Source: Pseudomonas synxantha BG33R (lineage in GTDB: Bacteria; Pseudomonadota; Gammaproteobacteria; Pseudomonadales; Pseudomonadaceae). From it: DNA of 64,000 nucleotides. A program made the position numbers and the translations under genes. Location of the stretch: contig NZ_CM001514.1 in NCBI RefSeq assembly GCF_000263715.2, forward strand, positions 1,970,936 through 2,034,935. The letters are read 5' to 3'. The first letter of the stretch is position 1. Each line of letters begins with the position of its first letter. Of this stretch, positions 35,256 through 44,707 are shown piece after piece. Below the pieces are notes generated by a model. The model saw nothing but the letters and a program-made list of their open reading frames with translations. It was not told the origin of the DNA and ran no database searches.

Positions 35256-36829
35256 GCGGTTTCATCCACCCAGCGTTGTTCCAATCCGGTTTTTGCACCG
35301 CGTGGCGGGGTGCCCAGGTGGCAATCCAGGTCGCCGACGTTGAGTCCGGATGACACCAGGCGCTCGCGCAGGCTGCCCAGGTGACTTTCGATCAGGCTGG
35401 CGGTGAAAGGGCGACTGGCCCACAACTGACTGGACAGTTTGCCCTGGGACAACTGCGCCTGAACTTGCAGCGGCCCCAGCGGCTCCATGTCGAAGGCCAG
35501 TTCGACGCGCCAGAGCATCTGCTTCGGATCTTTTTTATCCTTGCGCTCGGGCTGATCCTTGTCAGGCGCAGGCTCCTCGCGCTGAAACTTGACCTGCAAC
35601 GGCACGATGTCTTGCAGGGTGCGCATGGGGATTTCCAACTGCCACGTGGTTTGCAGGCGGCCATCGGCGGTGGTGCCGGTCTGTTCCAGGCTCGACAGTT
35701 GGTGGCTCTGCAAGCGCGAGATCGCCCCGGCGGCCAGGCGCAGCAGGTTTTCCAGGTCGCCTTCACCTTCCAGTTTCGCGATCAGCCGCTCCGGCAACGG
35801 GAAACCGGCGGGTATCTGCCGAGCGCCGACCTGGCCGAGAGTGTTCAACGGGCTGCGCACAAAGTGCGGCAGCACCTGGGCCAGGGTATTGGCGGCGAGG
35901 ATCGCATTCAGGTTGGTGTTGGCGGGCAGGGCGGGCAGCAGGTCCGCGACCAGGCGCAACAGCGCGCCTTTCATATCCAGCGGTGGGATTTGTGGGTTCT
36001 GCCCAGCGAGCAATCTGGCTTCCAGGAAGGCGCCGCTGTTTTGCACCACTTGTGCCAGTACCTTGGGATTGCTGACTTGCGCCAGATCGGGCAAGGCTGC
36101 CAGTAAACGCTCGGCAGCGGCCCGCAGCTCGGCCGAGGTGTTGTCGCCACGGGGCAGGTTCTGCAGGGCAGTGAACACCGCATCCAGCGAGCCTTGGCGA
36201 CTTTGCTGGGTTGCCAGTTGCTGCGTCACGGCCAGTTGGTCTTTCAGCCCGCTCAGCGGCACAAAATTCAGGGTTTGCGCGTTCTGCACCACGGCACTGA
36301 GCAAGCTGCCGACCCGCAAGGGTTGAGGGCTTTCCAGCGTCAGCGTGGTGCCGGCCAGCGCGTTATTGAGCACACTCACCAGCGAGCGATAGATCGCCGC
36401 TTGCGCTGAACCTTGAGGCAGCATCTGTGTGGTCAGCACCTTGGCTTGCAGCAGGGTGCCCACCGGCATTTGTGTGGTGTCGAGGCGGGTGAGGGCAGCG
36501 ACGTTGGCGCTCATGGCTTGCTGCAAGGTAATGGCCAGGTTGCCCGCTGGCGTTTGGCTGACTGCCACATTGCTGCCCAGAGGCAAGGGCTGGGCGCTGC
36601 TGGCTTGAACCAGGGTCTGGCGACCACCTTCAAGGGTCAGCTTGAGCAACAGCTGAAAGGCTTCACTGCCTTGTTTCAGCGCGATGACTTCAGCGTTTAC
36701 GGTTTTTCCGGCGCCAATCAACCCGGCCTGTGGCTCCAGGAGCTTGAGCAACTCGCCAGCCGCAGGCAGCGGGGCAGCCTTGGGTGCTGAGGCTGGAGGC
36801 AGTGGAGGAAGATTGATCTCACCGGTCAT
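35252..36829 (-). CDS. FliK-like flagellar hook-length control domain protein
   Basis: A 525-residue protein, long, Ala/Leu/Gln-rich and low in aromatic residues over residues 1-400. It ends in a Flg_hook (FliK C-terminal) domain: LWRVELAFDMEPLGPLQVQA, then FTASLIESHLGSLRERLVSSGLNVGDLDCHLG. It pairs with the FlhB-like gene downstream, copying the FliK-FlhB pairing of the flagellar ruler/switch. The ATG at 36829 (MTGEINLPPLPP) is used; the ATG at 36838 is nearly as good. This is probably a paralogue and not the main FliK. Confidence 0.82.
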   Translation of the reverse strand: MTGEINLPPLPPASAPKAAPLPAAGELLKLLEPQAGLIGAGKTVNAEVIALKQGSEAFQLLLKLTLEGGRQTLVQASSAQPLPLGSNVAVSQTPAGNLAITLQQAMSANVAALTRLDTTQMPVGTLLQAKVLTTQMLPQGSAQAAIYRSLVSVLNNALAGTTLTLESPQPLRVGSLLSAVVQNAQTLNFVPLSGLKDQLAVTQQLATQQSRQGSLDAVFTALQNLPRGDNTSAELRAAAERLLAALPDLAQVSNPKVLAQVVQNSGAFLEARLLAGQNPQIPPLDMKGALLRLVADLLPALPANTNLNAILAANTLAQVLPHFVRSPLNTLGQVGARQIPAGFPLPERLIAKLEGEGDLENLLRLAAGAISRLQSHQLSSLEQTGTTADGRLQTTWQLEIPMRTLQDIVPLQVKFQREEPAPDKDQPERKDKKDPKQMLWRVELAFDMEPLGPLQVQAQLSQGKLSSQLWASRPFTASLIESHLGSLRERLVSSGLNVGDLDCHLGTPPRGAKTGLEQRWVDETA

Positions 36830-37029
36830 CGTGCGCATCGTCTCTGGGGAAATTGCCCTCTTTAGAGTAGGGCATCGCATGTATAATGCCGCCCGTCTGC
36901 AAAGAGAGCGGTAAAAACCTCACAACTATTTGATCCAGCTCTCTAAAATCGGTCGCCAAAGTCGTTATTGTGCATCTCTCTATAACGGCCGCTGCACCGC
37001 CGACTTGAACCGTAAAGGCCCGCGATCTC

Positions 37030-37665
37030 TTGACCAGCCCTCTTCTTGAAGCCGTAGCGCTTGCCTGTGAACGCGACCTTCGCCTGTTGTTCGAGCAACT
37101 CGACCTGCGTCTGGCGGCTGGCGACATGGTGCAAATCAGCGGCCCCAATGGCAGCGGCAAGACCAGTCTGCTGCGTCTGCTGGCCGGTTTGATGCAGCCC
37201 ACGGCGGGTGTTGTTCGGCTCAACGGTAAGCCCCTGCACGAACAACGTGCCGAGCTGGCGCGCAACCTGGTCTGGATCGGCCACGCCGCGGGTATCAAGG
37301 ACGTGCTCAGCGCTGAAGAAAACCTCAGCTGGCTCAGCGCCCTGCATCACCCTGCTACTCGCGATGGCATCTGGCAGGCCCTGGCCGCCGTTGGCCTCAA
37401 GGGCTTTGAAGATGTGCCCTGTCACACGCTGTCAGCCGGCCAGCAGCGCCGCGTGGCCCTGGCGCGTTTGTACCTGCCCGGCCCGCCGCTGTGGATTCTC
37501 GACGAACCCTTCACCGCTCTCGACAAACAGGGCGTAGCCCAGCTCGAAGAGCACCTGGCCCGGCACTGCGAGCAGGGCGGCCTGGTGGTGCTCACCACCC
37601 ACCATACCCTGGCGCGCAAGCCGGGTGGTTACCGGGAGCTGGATCTCGGACGGTGGTCGGCATGA
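37030..37665 (+). CDS. ccmA: Heme exporter ATP-binding protein CcmA
   Basis: A 211-residue ABC ATPase, the first gene of the System I cytochrome c maturation operon. Walker A is [18 protein letters not shown], the signature is [15 protein letters not shown], and Walker B is [11 protein letters not shown]. CcmAB powers release of holo-CcmE from CcmC. The start is TTG at 37030, giving [18 protein letters not shown] as in other pseudomonads. It overlaps ccmB by 4 bp. Confidence 0.93.
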   Translation: MTSPLLEAVALACERDLRLLFEQLDLRLAAGDMVQISGPNGSGKTSLLRLLAGLMQPTAGVVRLNGKPLHEQRAELARNLVWIGHAAGIKDVLSAEENLSWLSALHHPATRDGIWQALAAVGLKGFEDVPCHTLSAGQQRRVALARLYLPGPPLWILDEPFTALDKQGVAQLEEHLARHCEQGGLVVLTTHHTLARKPGGYRELDLGRWSA

Positions 37666-38330
37666 GTGTGTTTGCCCTGTTGGTGGCCCGTGAAGCGCGG
37701 CTATTGTGCCGTCGCCCGGCCGAGCTGGCCAACCCGCTGGTGTTCTTTGCGATTGTGATCGCGCTGTTCCCGCTGGCGGTCGGCCCGGAGACTAAACTGT
37801 TGCAAACCTTGTCCCCGGGACTGGTGTGGGTCGCGGCGCTTTTATCGGTCCTGCTCTCGCTGGACGGGCTGTTTCGCAGTGATTTCGAAGACGGATCCCT
37901 GGAGCAGTGGGTCCTTTCGTCGCACCCCCTGCCACTTCTGGTACTGGCCAAGGTACTGGCACACTGGGCTTTTTCCGGCCTGGCGCTAGTCTTGCTCTCG
38001 CCGCTGCTGGCGATGATGCTGGGCTTGCCTGTCGAATGCCTGCCCGTGTTGCTGGTGTCCTTGTTGCTCGGTACGCCGGTGCTCAGCCTGTTGGGGGCGG
38101 TGGGCTCCGCCTTGACTGTGGGCTTGAAAAGGGGTGGCCTGCTGCTGGCCCTGTTGATTCTGCCTTTGTATATCCCGGTGTTGATCCTGGGCAGCGGCGC
38201 TTTGCAAGCCGCGCTCATGGGGATGCCGGCGACCGGTTACCTCTTGTGGCTTGGTAGCCTGACCGCCCTGGCGGTAACCCTGACACCCTTTGCTATAGCC
38301 GCCGGCCTGAAAATCAGCGTCGGTGAATAA
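37662..38330 (+). CDS. ccmB: Heme exporter membrane protein CcmB
   Basis: A 222-residue inner-membrane protein with six hydrophobic segments. The conserved [20 protein letters not shown] motif lies near residue 65, and the C-terminal part has [20 protein letters not shown]. It is the membrane partner of the CcmA ATPase. The start overlaps the ccmA stop by 4 bp (ATGA). Confidence 0.93.
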   Translation: MSVFALLVAREARLLCRRPAELANPLVFFAIVIALFPLAVGPETKLLQTLSPGLVWVAALLSVLLSLDGLFRSDFEDGSLEQWVLSSHPLPLLVLAKVLAHWAFSGLALVLLSPLLAMMLGLPVECLPVLLVSLLLGTPVLSLLGAVGSALTVGLKRGGLLLALLILPLYIPVLILGSGALQAALMGMPATGYLLWLGSLTALAVTLTPFAIAAGLKISVGE

Positions 38331-38337
38331 TGAGGTC

Positions 38338-38399
38338 TGACTCGGCGTTAATGACGTTGAGTCAGTAAAGACCCTAAGCTTTTCGCCACGACGAAAAGC
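38338..38399 (+). promoter_or_regulatory. Two hairpins between ccmB and ccmC
   Basis: CTGACTC/GAGTCAG (38338-38366) and GCTTTTCG/CGAAAAGC (38378-38399) are inverted repeats in the only sizeable gap inside the ccm operon. They may tune expression of downstream genes or mRNA processing. No T tract follows the second, so a strong terminator is unlikely. Confidence 0.4.
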
Positions 38400-38418
38400 A
38401 CCCGTGATGGAAAATGCA

Positions 38419-39174
38419 ATGAACTGGACCTGGTTTCACAAGCTCGGCTCGCCCAAATGGTTTTATGGCATCAGCGGCAAGCTGCTGCCGTGGTTGAGCG
38501 TCGCCGCCGTATTGCTGATCGGCACCGGCCTGGTCTGGGGCCTGGCCTTCGCGCCGCCGGACTACCAGCAAGGCAATAGCTTTCGCATCATCTATATCCA
38601 CGTCCCTGCCGCGATGCTGGCCCAGTCCTGCTACGTGATGCTGGCGGTGTGCGGCATCGTCGGCCTGGTGTGGAAGATGAAACTGGCCGATGTAGCCCTG
38701 CAGTGCGCTGCACCTGTTGGTGCGTGGATGACCGCCGTGGCGCTGGTCACCGGCGCGATCTGGGGCAAGCCGACCTGGGGTTCCTGGTGGGTGTGGGATG
38801 CACGCCTGACCTCGATGCTGATCCTGCTGTTCCTGTACTTCGGCCTGATTGCCCTGGGCAACGCCATCAGCAATCGCGATAGCGCCGCCAAAGCCTGCGC
38901 GGTGCTGGCGATTGTCGGCGTGATCAACATCCCGATCATCAAATACTCGGTAGAGTGGTGGAACACCCTGCACCAGGGCGCCACCTTCACCCTCACCGAA
39001 AAACCGGCGATGCCCGTGGAAATGTGGGCGCCACTGCTGCTGATGGTGCTGGGGTTCTACTGCTTCTTCGGCGCCGTGCTGTTGCTGCGCATGCGCCTTG
39101 AAGTGCTCAAGCGCGAAGCCCGCACCAGTTGGGTCAAAGCCCAAGTGCAAGCCAGCCTGGGAGCGCGGGGATGA
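38419..39174 (+). CDS. ccmC: Heme export/handling protein CcmC
   Basis: A 251-residue six-segment membrane protein that loads heme onto CcmE. The WWD (tryptophan-rich) motif is [20 protein letters not shown] (about residues 115-133), flanked by the conserved heme-ligand histidines [10 protein letters not shown] and [11 protein letters not shown]. The ATG at 38419 is chosen for its TGGAAAA ribosome site and [15 protein letters not shown] start; ATG 38407 and GTG 38404 are in-frame alternatives. It overlaps ccmD by 4 bp. Confidence 0.93.
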   Translation: MNWTWFHKLGSPKWFYGISGKLLPWLSVAAVLLIGTGLVWGLAFAPPDYQQGNSFRIIYIHVPAAMLAQSCYVMLAVCGIVGLVWKMKLADVALQCAAPVGAWMTAVALVTGAIWGKPTWGSWWVWDARLTSMLILLFLYFGLIALGNAISNRDSAAKACAVLAIVGVINIPIIKYSVEWWNTLHQGATFTLTEKPAMPVEMWAPLLLMVLGFYCFFGAVLLLRMRLEVLKREARTSWVKAQVQASLGARG

Positions 39175-39347
39175 GCTTTGCTTCTTTCAGTGATTTTCTC
39201 GCCATGGGCCACCACGGCCTGTATGTCTGGAGCGCCTACGGCATCTGCCTGGCGGTGCTGGCCCTCAACGTCGCCGCGCCGATCCTGGCCCGCAAGCGTT
39301 ACCTGCAACAAGAGGCGCGACGTCTGCGCCGGGAGACCGAAAAGTGA
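39171..39347 (+). CDS. ccmD: CcmD, small heme-release subunit
   Basis: A 58-residue single-pass membrane protein: N-terminal [19 protein letters not shown], one hydrophobic segment ([15 protein letters not shown]), and a basic tail rich in Arg. This matches CcmD, needed for release of holo-CcmE from the CcmABCD complex. It overlaps both neighbours by 4 bp. Confidence 0.93.
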   Translation: MSFASFSDFLAMGHHGLYVWSAYGICLAVLALNVAAPILARKRYLQQEARRLRRETEK

Positions 39348-39802
39348 ATCCGCTGCGTAGAAAGCGTCTGTTGATCATCCTTGCCATCCTGGTCGGCGTC
39401 GGCATTGCCGTGGGCCTGGCCTTGAGCGCCCTGCAGCAGAACATCAACCTGTTCTACACCCCCACCCAGATCGCCAACGGCGAAGCCCCGCTGGACACGC
39501 GCATCCGTGCCGGCGGCATGGTGGAGCAGGGCTCGTTGAAGCGTTCCGGCGATTCTCTGGACGTGACCTTCGTGGTCACCGATTTCAACAAGGCCGTGAC
39601 CATCACCTACCGCGGCATCCTCCCGGACCTGTTCCGCGAAGGCCAGGGCATCGTCGCTCTGGGCAAACTCAACGCCGATGGTGTGGTAGTGGCGGACGAA
39701 GTACTGGCCAAGCACGATGAAAAGTACATGCCGCCCGAGGTCACCAAGGCCCTGAAAGACAGTGGCCAGTCCGCACCCGCGACCCCAGCCAAGGAGGGCT
39801 AA
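39344..39802 (+). CDS. ccmE: Heme chaperone CcmE
   Basis: A 152-residue membrane-anchored periplasmic heme chaperone. The N-terminal anchor is at about residues 8-28, then an OB-fold; the covalent heme-binding histidine is in [13 protein letters not shown] (about residue 124). The short Ala/Pro-rich tail is typical. The GTG start at 39344 overlaps the ccmD stop. Confidence 0.94.
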   Translation: MNPLRRKRLLIILAILVGVGIAVGLALSALQQNINLFYTPTQIANGEAPLDTRIRAGGMVEQGSLKRSGDSLDVTFVVTDFNKAVTITYRGILPDLFREGQGIVALGKLNADGVVVADEVLAKHDEKYMPPEVTKALKDSGQSAPATPAKEG

Positions 39803-39805
39803 GTG

Positions 39806-41794
39806 ATGACGTCCGCATTGTTTATTCCTGAACTGGGCCAACTGGCGATGATCCTCGCCCTGTGCTTTGCCGTGGTCCAGGCCGTGGTGCCGTTGCTCGG
39901 TGCCTGGCGCGGCGATCGTTTGTGGATGAGCCTGGCGCAGCCGGCCGCCTGGGGTCAGTTTGCCTTCCTGCTGTTCGCCTTCGGTTGCCTGACCTATGCC
40001 TTCATGACCGACGACTTTTCCGTCGCCTATGTGGCGAACAACTCCAACAGCGCCTTGCCCTGGTACTACAAGTTCAGCGCCGTGTGGGGCGCCCACGAAG
40101 GTTCGTTGCTGCTGTGGGCGCTGATCCTCGGCGGCTGGACTTTTGCCGTGTCGGTGTTCTCGCGCCAACTGCCGCAAGTGATGCTGGCGCGAGTCCTGGC
40201 GGTGATGGGCATGATCAGCATCGGCTTCCTTCTGTTTCTGATCATGACCTCCAACCCGTTCAGCCGCATCCTGCCGCAGATCCCGGCAGACGGGCATGAC
40301 CTCAACCCGCTGTTGCAGGACATCGGCCTGATCGTGCACCCGCCGATGCTCTACATGGGTTACGTGGGCTTCTCCGTAGCTTTTGCGTTTGCCATCGCTG
40401 CCTTGCTTGGCGGGCGGTTGGATGCGGCGTGGGCGCGTTGGTCACGGCCATGGACCATCGTCGCCTGGGCTTTCCTCGGCATCGGTATCACTTTGGGTTC
40501 GTGGTGGGCCTACTACGAACTCGGCTGGGGCGGCTGGTGGTTCTGGGACCCGGTGGAAAACGCGTCCTTCATGCCCTGGTTGGTGGGCACGGCGCTGATT
40601 CACTCCCTGGCAGTGACCGAAAAGCGTGGCGTATTCAAAAGCTGGACGGTATTGCTCGCCATCGCCGCGTTTTCCCTCAGCCTGCTCGGCACTTTCCTTG
40701 TGCGTTCGGGGGTGCTGACGTCAGTGCATGCGTTTGCCTCCGACCCCGAGCGCGGCGTGTTCATCCTGATCTTCCTGCTGTTTGTGGTGGGTGGTTCCCT
40801 GACCCTGTTCGCCCTGCGCGCACCGGTGGTCAAGAGCCAGGTCGGTTTCAACCCGTGGTCGCGCGAAACCCTGCTGCTGGGCAATAACCTGGTACTGGTG
40901 GTCGCCGCTTCAATGATCCTGCTCGGCACCCTCTACCCGCTGGTGCTGGATGCCTTGAGCGGCGCCAAGCTGTCCGTGGGCCCGCCGTACTTCAATGCGT
41001 TGTTCATCCCGTTGATGGGCCTGTTGATGGTAGTGATGGCGGTCGGTGTGCTGGTGCGCTGGAAAGACACCCCGGTGAAGTGGCTGGCAGGCATGTTGAT
41101 GCCGGTGCTGTTGGGCAGCGTGGCCCTGGCAGTGATCGCCGGGTTCGCCTACGGCGACTTCAATTGGGCGGTACTCGCCACGTTCCTGCTGGCGGCCTGG
41201 GTGTTGCTGGCCGGCGTGCGGGACATCTTCGACAAGACGCGCCACAAAGGCCTGATCAAAGGCTTGCCCACCCTTACCCGTAGTTACTGGGGCATGCAGA
41301 TCGCTCACATTGGCATCGCCGTGTGTGCTTTGGGCGTAGTGCTCTCCAGCCAGAACAGCGCCGAGCGCGACCTGCGCCTGGCGCCGGGTGAGTCCATGGA
41401 CCTGGCCGGTTACCAGTTCATCTTCGAAGGCGCCAGGCACTTCGAAGGGCCGAACTTCACCTCGGATAAAGGCACCGTGCGCGTAGTGCGCAATGGCAAG
41501 GAAATCGCCGTATTGCACCCTGAAAAGCGCCTGTACACAGTGCAAAGTTCAATGATGACCGAAGCCGGTATCGACGCCGGTTTCACCCGTGACCTGTATG
41601 TGGCGCTGGGTGAACCCTTGGGCGACGGCGCCTGGGCTGTGCGGGTGCATGTCAAACCCTTCGTGCGCTGGATCTGGTTCGGCGGGTTGCTCACAGGCTT
41701 TGGCGGTTTGCTCGCCGCGCTGGATCGGCGTTATCGGGTCAAGGTCAGCAGCCGTGTGCGTGAAGCATTGGGCCTTTCAGGAGCGGCAGTATGA
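39806..41794 (+). CDS. ccmF: Cytochrome c heme lyase subunit CcmF
   Basis: A 662-residue polytopic protein of the cytochrome c heme ligation complex. The WWD motif is GWGGWWFWDPVENASFMPWL near residue 235, preceded by VHPPMLYMGYVG and WGAHEGSLLLWALIL; a large periplasmic loop follows near residues 515-610. AAGGAGG upstream supports the ATG at 39806 (a GTG lies one codon earlier). It overlaps ccmG by 4 bp. Confidence 0.95.
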   Translation: MTSALFIPELGQLAMILALCFAVVQAVVPLLGAWRGDRLWMSLAQPAAWGQFAFLLFAFGCLTYAFMTDDFSVAYVANNSNSALPWYYKFSAVWGAHEGSLLLWALILGGWTFAVSVFSRQLPQVMLARVLAVMGMISIGFLLFLIMTSNPFSRILPQIPADGHDLNPLLQDIGLIVHPPMLYMGYVGFSVAFAFAIAALLGGRLDAAWARWSRPWTIVAWAFLGIGITLGSWWAYYELGWGGWWFWDPVENASFMPWLVGTALIHSLAVTEKRGVFKSWTVLLAIAAFSLSLLGTFLVRSGVLTSVHAFASDPERGVFILIFLLFVVGGSLTLFALRAPVVKSQVGFNPWSRETLLLGNNLVLVVAASMILLGTLYPLVLDALSGAKLSVGPPYFNALFIPLMGLLMVVMAVGVLVRWKDTPVKWLAGMLMPVLLGSVALAVIAGFAYGDFNWAVLATFLLAAWVLLAGVRDIFDKTRHKGLIKGLPTLTRSYWGMQIAHIGIAVCALGVVLSSQNSAERDLRLAPGESMDLAGYQFIFEGARHFEGPNFTSDKGTVRVVRNGKEIAVLHPEKRLYTVQSSMMTEAGIDAGFTRDLYVALGEPLGDGAWAVRVHVKPFVRWIWFGGLLTGFGGLLAALDRRYRVKVSSRVREALGLSGAAV

Positions 41795-42327
41795 AACGTT
41801 GGTTGATGGTGGTGCCGCTGGCGTTGTTTCTGCTGATGGCAGTGTTCCTGTATCGCGGGCTGTACCTGGACCCGGCCGAGTTACCCTCGGCGATGATCGG
41901 CAAGCCGTTTCCCGCGTTCAACCTGCCGACGGTGCAGGGTGACAAGACCCTGACCCAGGCAGACCTGCAGGGCAAGCCGGCGCTGGTCAACGTGTGGGCC
42001 ACCTGGTGCATCTCATGCCGCGTCGAACACCCGGTGCTGAACAAGCTGGCCGAAAAGGGCGTGGTGATCTACGGCATCAACTACAAGGACGACAATGCGG
42101 CGGCCTTGAAATGGCTGGCCGAGTTTCATAACCCGTACCAGCTCGATATCCGTGATGAAGACGGCAACCTGGGTTTGAACCTGGGCGTCTATGGCGCGCC
42201 GGAAACCTTCTTCATCGATGCCAAGGGCGTGATCCGCGACAAGTTCGTCGGCGTGATCGACGAGGTAGTCTGGCGTGAGCAACTGGCCGCCAAGTACCAG
42301 GCCCTGGTCGATGAGGCCAAGCCATGA
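41791..42327 (+). CDS. dsbE: Thiol:disulfide interchange protein CcmG/DsbE
   Basis: A 178-residue membrane-anchored periplasmic thioredoxin-like reductant. It has an N-terminal anchor (about residues 4-24), redox motif WCISC in NVWATWCISCRVEHP, and the family GVYGAPETFFID cis-Pro block. It reduces apocytochrome c (via CcmH) before heme attachment. It overlaps ccmF and ccmH by 4 bp each. Confidence 0.94.
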   Translation: MKRWLMVVPLALFLLMAVFLYRGLYLDPAELPSAMIGKPFPAFNLPTVQGDKTLTQADLQGKPALVNVWATWCISCRVEHPVLNKLAEKGVVIYGINYKDDNAAALKWLAEFHNPYQLDIRDEDGNLGLNLGVYGAPETFFIDAKGVIRDKFVGVIDEVVWREQLAAKYQALVDEAKP

Positions 42328-42797
42328 AGCGTTGGTTGACCGCTGCTGTTTTAGCCCTGGGCCTGGCCGGTGTGGCCCATGCCGCCATCGACACCTATGA
42401 ATTTGCCAATGACGCCGAGCGTGAGCGTTTCCGCGACCTGACCAAGGAACTGCGCTGCCCCAAGTGCCAGAACCAGGACATCGCCGACTCCAACGCGCCC
42501 ATCGCCGCTGACCTGCGTAAAGAAATCTTCCGCATGTTGGGGGAGGGCAAGGATAACCAGCAGATCATCGACTTCATGGTCGACCGCTACGGTGATTTCG
42601 TGCGCTACAAACCGGCCCTTACCGGCAAGACCGCGCTGCTGTGGTTCGGCCCCGCCGGGCTGCTGCTGGCCGGCGTCGTGGTGATGGCGGTGATCGTGCG
42701 CCGTCGCCGCGCCGCGCCTACCGATGGTTCCGACGCGCTGTCCCCTGAAGAGCGTAAACGCCTCGACCAATTGCTGGACACCAAGACTGATGATTGA
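42324..42797 (+). CDS. ccmH: Cytochrome c maturation protein CcmH
   Basis: A 157-residue protein with a cleavable signal, the redox motif [19 protein letters not shown], and a C-terminal membrane segment (about residues 100-120). It presents the reduced apocytochrome CxxCH to the ligation machinery. Here CcmH is the short form, with the TPR part encoded separately as ccmI. Overlap with ccmI is 8 bp. Confidence 0.94.
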   Translation: MKRWLTAAVLALGLAGVAHAAIDTYEFANDAERERFRDLTKELRCPKCQNQDIADSNAPIAADLRKEIFRMLGEGKDNQQIIDFMVDRYGDFVRYKPALTGKTALLWFGPAGLLLAGVVVMAVIVRRRRAAPTDGSDALSPEERKRLDQLLDTKTDD

Positions 42798-43974
42798 TTT
42801 CTGGCTCGCAGCCGGCTTGCTGCTTCTGATTGCCCTGAGTTTCCTGTTGATTCCTGTACTGCGTGACCGTCGCGCCCAGCGTGAAGAGGATCGTACCGCG
42901 CTGAACGTGGCGCTGTATCAGGAACGTGTCGCCGAGCTGCAAGTGCAGCAAGACGAAGGTGTATTGAACGCCGTGCAACTGGATACGGGCCGCGCCGAGG
43001 CGGCTCGCGAGTTGCTGGCCGATACCGAGGGCGTGGAAAAGCCCCGTGAATCGCGCCTGGGCAAACCGCTGCCGTTTTTGGCGGCGTTTCTGGTGCCTGT
43101 GCTTGGCGTTGCGCTGTACCTGCATTATGGGGCAAGCGACAAGGTCGAACTGACCCGTGAATTCTCACAGCCTCCGGTGTCCATGGCCGACATGACTCAG
43201 CGCCTGGAGCGTGCCGCGGCAGCCCAGCCGGATTCGGCCGAGGGCCTGTATTTCCTGGGGCGCGCCTACATGGCTCAGGACCGTTCCGCCGATGCCGCCA
43301 AAGTCTTTGAACGCACCGTAGCCTTGGCCGGGCGCCAGCCGGAATTGCTTGGCCAGTGGGCCCAGGCACAATACTTTGCCGACAACAAACAGTGGTCGCC
43401 CAAGGTGCAGGCGCTGACCGACGAGGCGTTAAAGCTCGATCCCAAGGAAGTCACCAGCCTTGGCCTGTTGGGGATCGCCGCTTTTGAAGGCCAGCGTTAT
43501 CAGGAAGCAATCGATTACTGGAACCGTCTGCTGGCGCAACTGCCACCGCAGGACAACTCCCGTGTAGCGCTGCAAGGCGGTATTGACCGGGCTGGCGAGA
43601 AGCTTAAAGAGAGCGGCGGTACGGTCGCGCGCAAGGCGGTAATGACCGTGCGTGTAGACCTGTCCGCCGAAGCGAAAGCCAAAGCCTTGCCGACCGACAG
43701 TGTGTTCATCTTCGCCCGTGCAGTCAGCGGCCCACCGGCACCCTTGGCGGCCAAGCGCGTCACCGTTGCCGAACTTCCCATCACCGTCGAACTGGGCGAT
43801 GCCGACGCGATGATGCCGCAGTTGAAACTGTCCAACTTCCCCGAAGTCCAATTGGTTGCGCGCATATCCCGGGCCGGCCAACCGACCACTGGCGAATGGA
43901 TCGGCCGCAGCCAACCGCTGGCCAGCAGCACCACTGCGCTGCAGCAATTGACCATCGACACTCCGGACAAGTAA
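42790..43974 (+). CDS. ccmI: Cytochrome c maturation TPR protein CcmI
   Basis: A 394-residue apocytochrome c chaperone. Two membrane segments (about residues 4-23 and 97-115) flank a cytoplasmic leucine-zipper-like helix. A periplasmic TPR domain follows ([39 protein letters not shown]) and a C-terminal beta domain ([20 protein letters not shown]). It starts inside ccmH. The last gene of the ccm set; a small lipoprotein gene follows 16 bp later. Confidence 0.93.
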   Translation: MIDFWLAAGLLLLIALSFLLIPVLRDRRAQREEDRTALNVALYQERVAELQVQQDEGVLNAVQLDTGRAEAARELLADTEGVEKPRESRLGKPLPFLAAFLVPVLGVALYLHYGASDKVELTREFSQPPVSMADMTQRLERAAAAQPDSAEGLYFLGRAYMAQDRSADAAKVFERTVALAGRQPELLGQWAQAQYFADNKQWSPKVQALTDEALKLDPKEVTSLGLLGIAAFEGQRYQEAIDYWNRLLAQLPPQDNSRVALQGGIDRAGEKLKESGGTVARKAVMTVRVDLSAEAKAKALPTDSVFIFARAVSGPPAPLAAKRVTVAELPITVELGDADAMMPQLKLSNFPEVQLVARISRAGQPTTGEWIGRSQPLASSTTALQQLTIDTPDK

Positions 43975-43990
43975 TTCTGAGGAAACGCCC

Positions 43991-44386
43991 ATGACCGCAT
44001 TTGCACGCATCACCCTGCTCAGCCTGGTACTCGGCCTGAGCGCCTGTGCGGTCCACCGCCCACCTGCGGCACCCACCGGCCCGACCATCCCGCCATCGGG
44101 CCCGTCGACTCAGCCGAGTACCAAGCCTTCCGGCCCGGTGACCCCGCCGCCAAAGCCACTGCCAAGCAAGTCACCCACCTTTGCTCCACCACCGGGGGCT
44201 GCCAGCCACTGGGACGGCAAGATGCAGGTGTACGTGCTCGACGACCAGCCCGACACCTTCTACCGCCAGCGTACCTACTACCGTTGGAGCAACGGCTGGA
44301 GCCGTTCCATCAGCCCCAACGGGCCCTGGGAAGAAACCAATGTGCAGGGCGTGCCGCCGGGGTTGAGCAAGCAGTACGCGCAATGA
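43991..44386 (+). CDS. Proline-rich lipoprotein downstream of ccmI
   Basis: A 131-residue protein with a signal peptide and lipobox LGLSAC (Cys at residue 19), a Pro/Ser/Thr-rich linker (about 25-70), and a small C-terminal domain with YVLDDQPDTFYRQRTYYRWS and GPWEETNVQGVPPGL. The spacing of 16 bp suggests it is the last gene of the ccm transcript. Function unknown; linkage to cytochrome c maturation is only positional. A terminator follows immediately. Confidence 0.85.
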   Translation: MTAFARITLLSLVLGLSACAVHRPPAAPTGPTIPPSGPSTQPSTKPSGPVTPPPKPLPSKSPTFAPPPGAASHWDGKMQVYVLDDQPDTFYRQRTYYRWSNGWSRSISPNGPWEETNVQGVPPGLSKQYAQ

Positions 44387-44387
44387 C

Positions 44388-44414
44388 AAAAGGCGACCTG
44401 AGGGTCGCCTTTTT
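44388..44414 (+). terminator. Rho-independent terminator of the ccm operon
   Basis: AAAAGGCGACC-TGA-GGGTCGCCTTTTT: perfect stem followed by T5, directly after the lipoprotein stop. Confidence 0.92.
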
Positions 44415-44455
44415 CGTGCCTGTGAAATGCATTTTTCCAAGCACTAGAGGGCAAA

Positions 44456-44544
44456 TGTGGGAGGGGGCTTGCTCCCGATAGCATCAGGTCAGTCAAGGAT
44501 CAGCTGAATATCACACCGCCATCGGGAGTAAGCCCCCTCCCACA
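44456..44544. repeat. REP doublet (REPIN) at the phnM breakpoint
   Basis: Two inverted copies of TGTGGGAGGGGGCTTGCTCC (with CGATAGC/CCATCG continuation) face each other around a 40-bp spacer. It directly abuts the truncated phnM remnant, so the REP lies at or near the deletion endpoint. Confidence 0.85.
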
Positions 44545-44545
44545 G

Positions 44546-44707
44546 GTGCGCGGCAGCGCGCACTCGGGTAATGTGGCCGCCGCCGGCCTGGCTGGCGAAA
44601 AATTGCTGGATATACTTTCCAGTGGTCGCTACTTGGCGCAGGTCGGTTACTGCGACGCGTTGCCGGGGGCGCAACAAGCCTGGAGACAAGCCAAGAGGGT
44701 GTTTTGA
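44546..44707 (+). pseudogene. phnM: phnM remnant (ribose-1-methylphosphonate triphosphate diphosphatase), twice deleted
   Basis: An open frame without a start reads VRGSAHSGNVAAAGLAGEKL then LDILSS, matching the metal-site region of PhnM (amidohydrolase of the C-P lyase pathway). It jumps directly to GRYLAQVGYCDALP and the PhnM-like C-terminus QQAWRQAKRVF. Thus the N-terminal two-thirds and roughly 70-80 residues between the two pieces are missing. The TGA overlaps the phnN ATG (TGATG), preserving ancestral coupling. The identification rests on remembered PhnM motifs. Confidence 0.72.
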
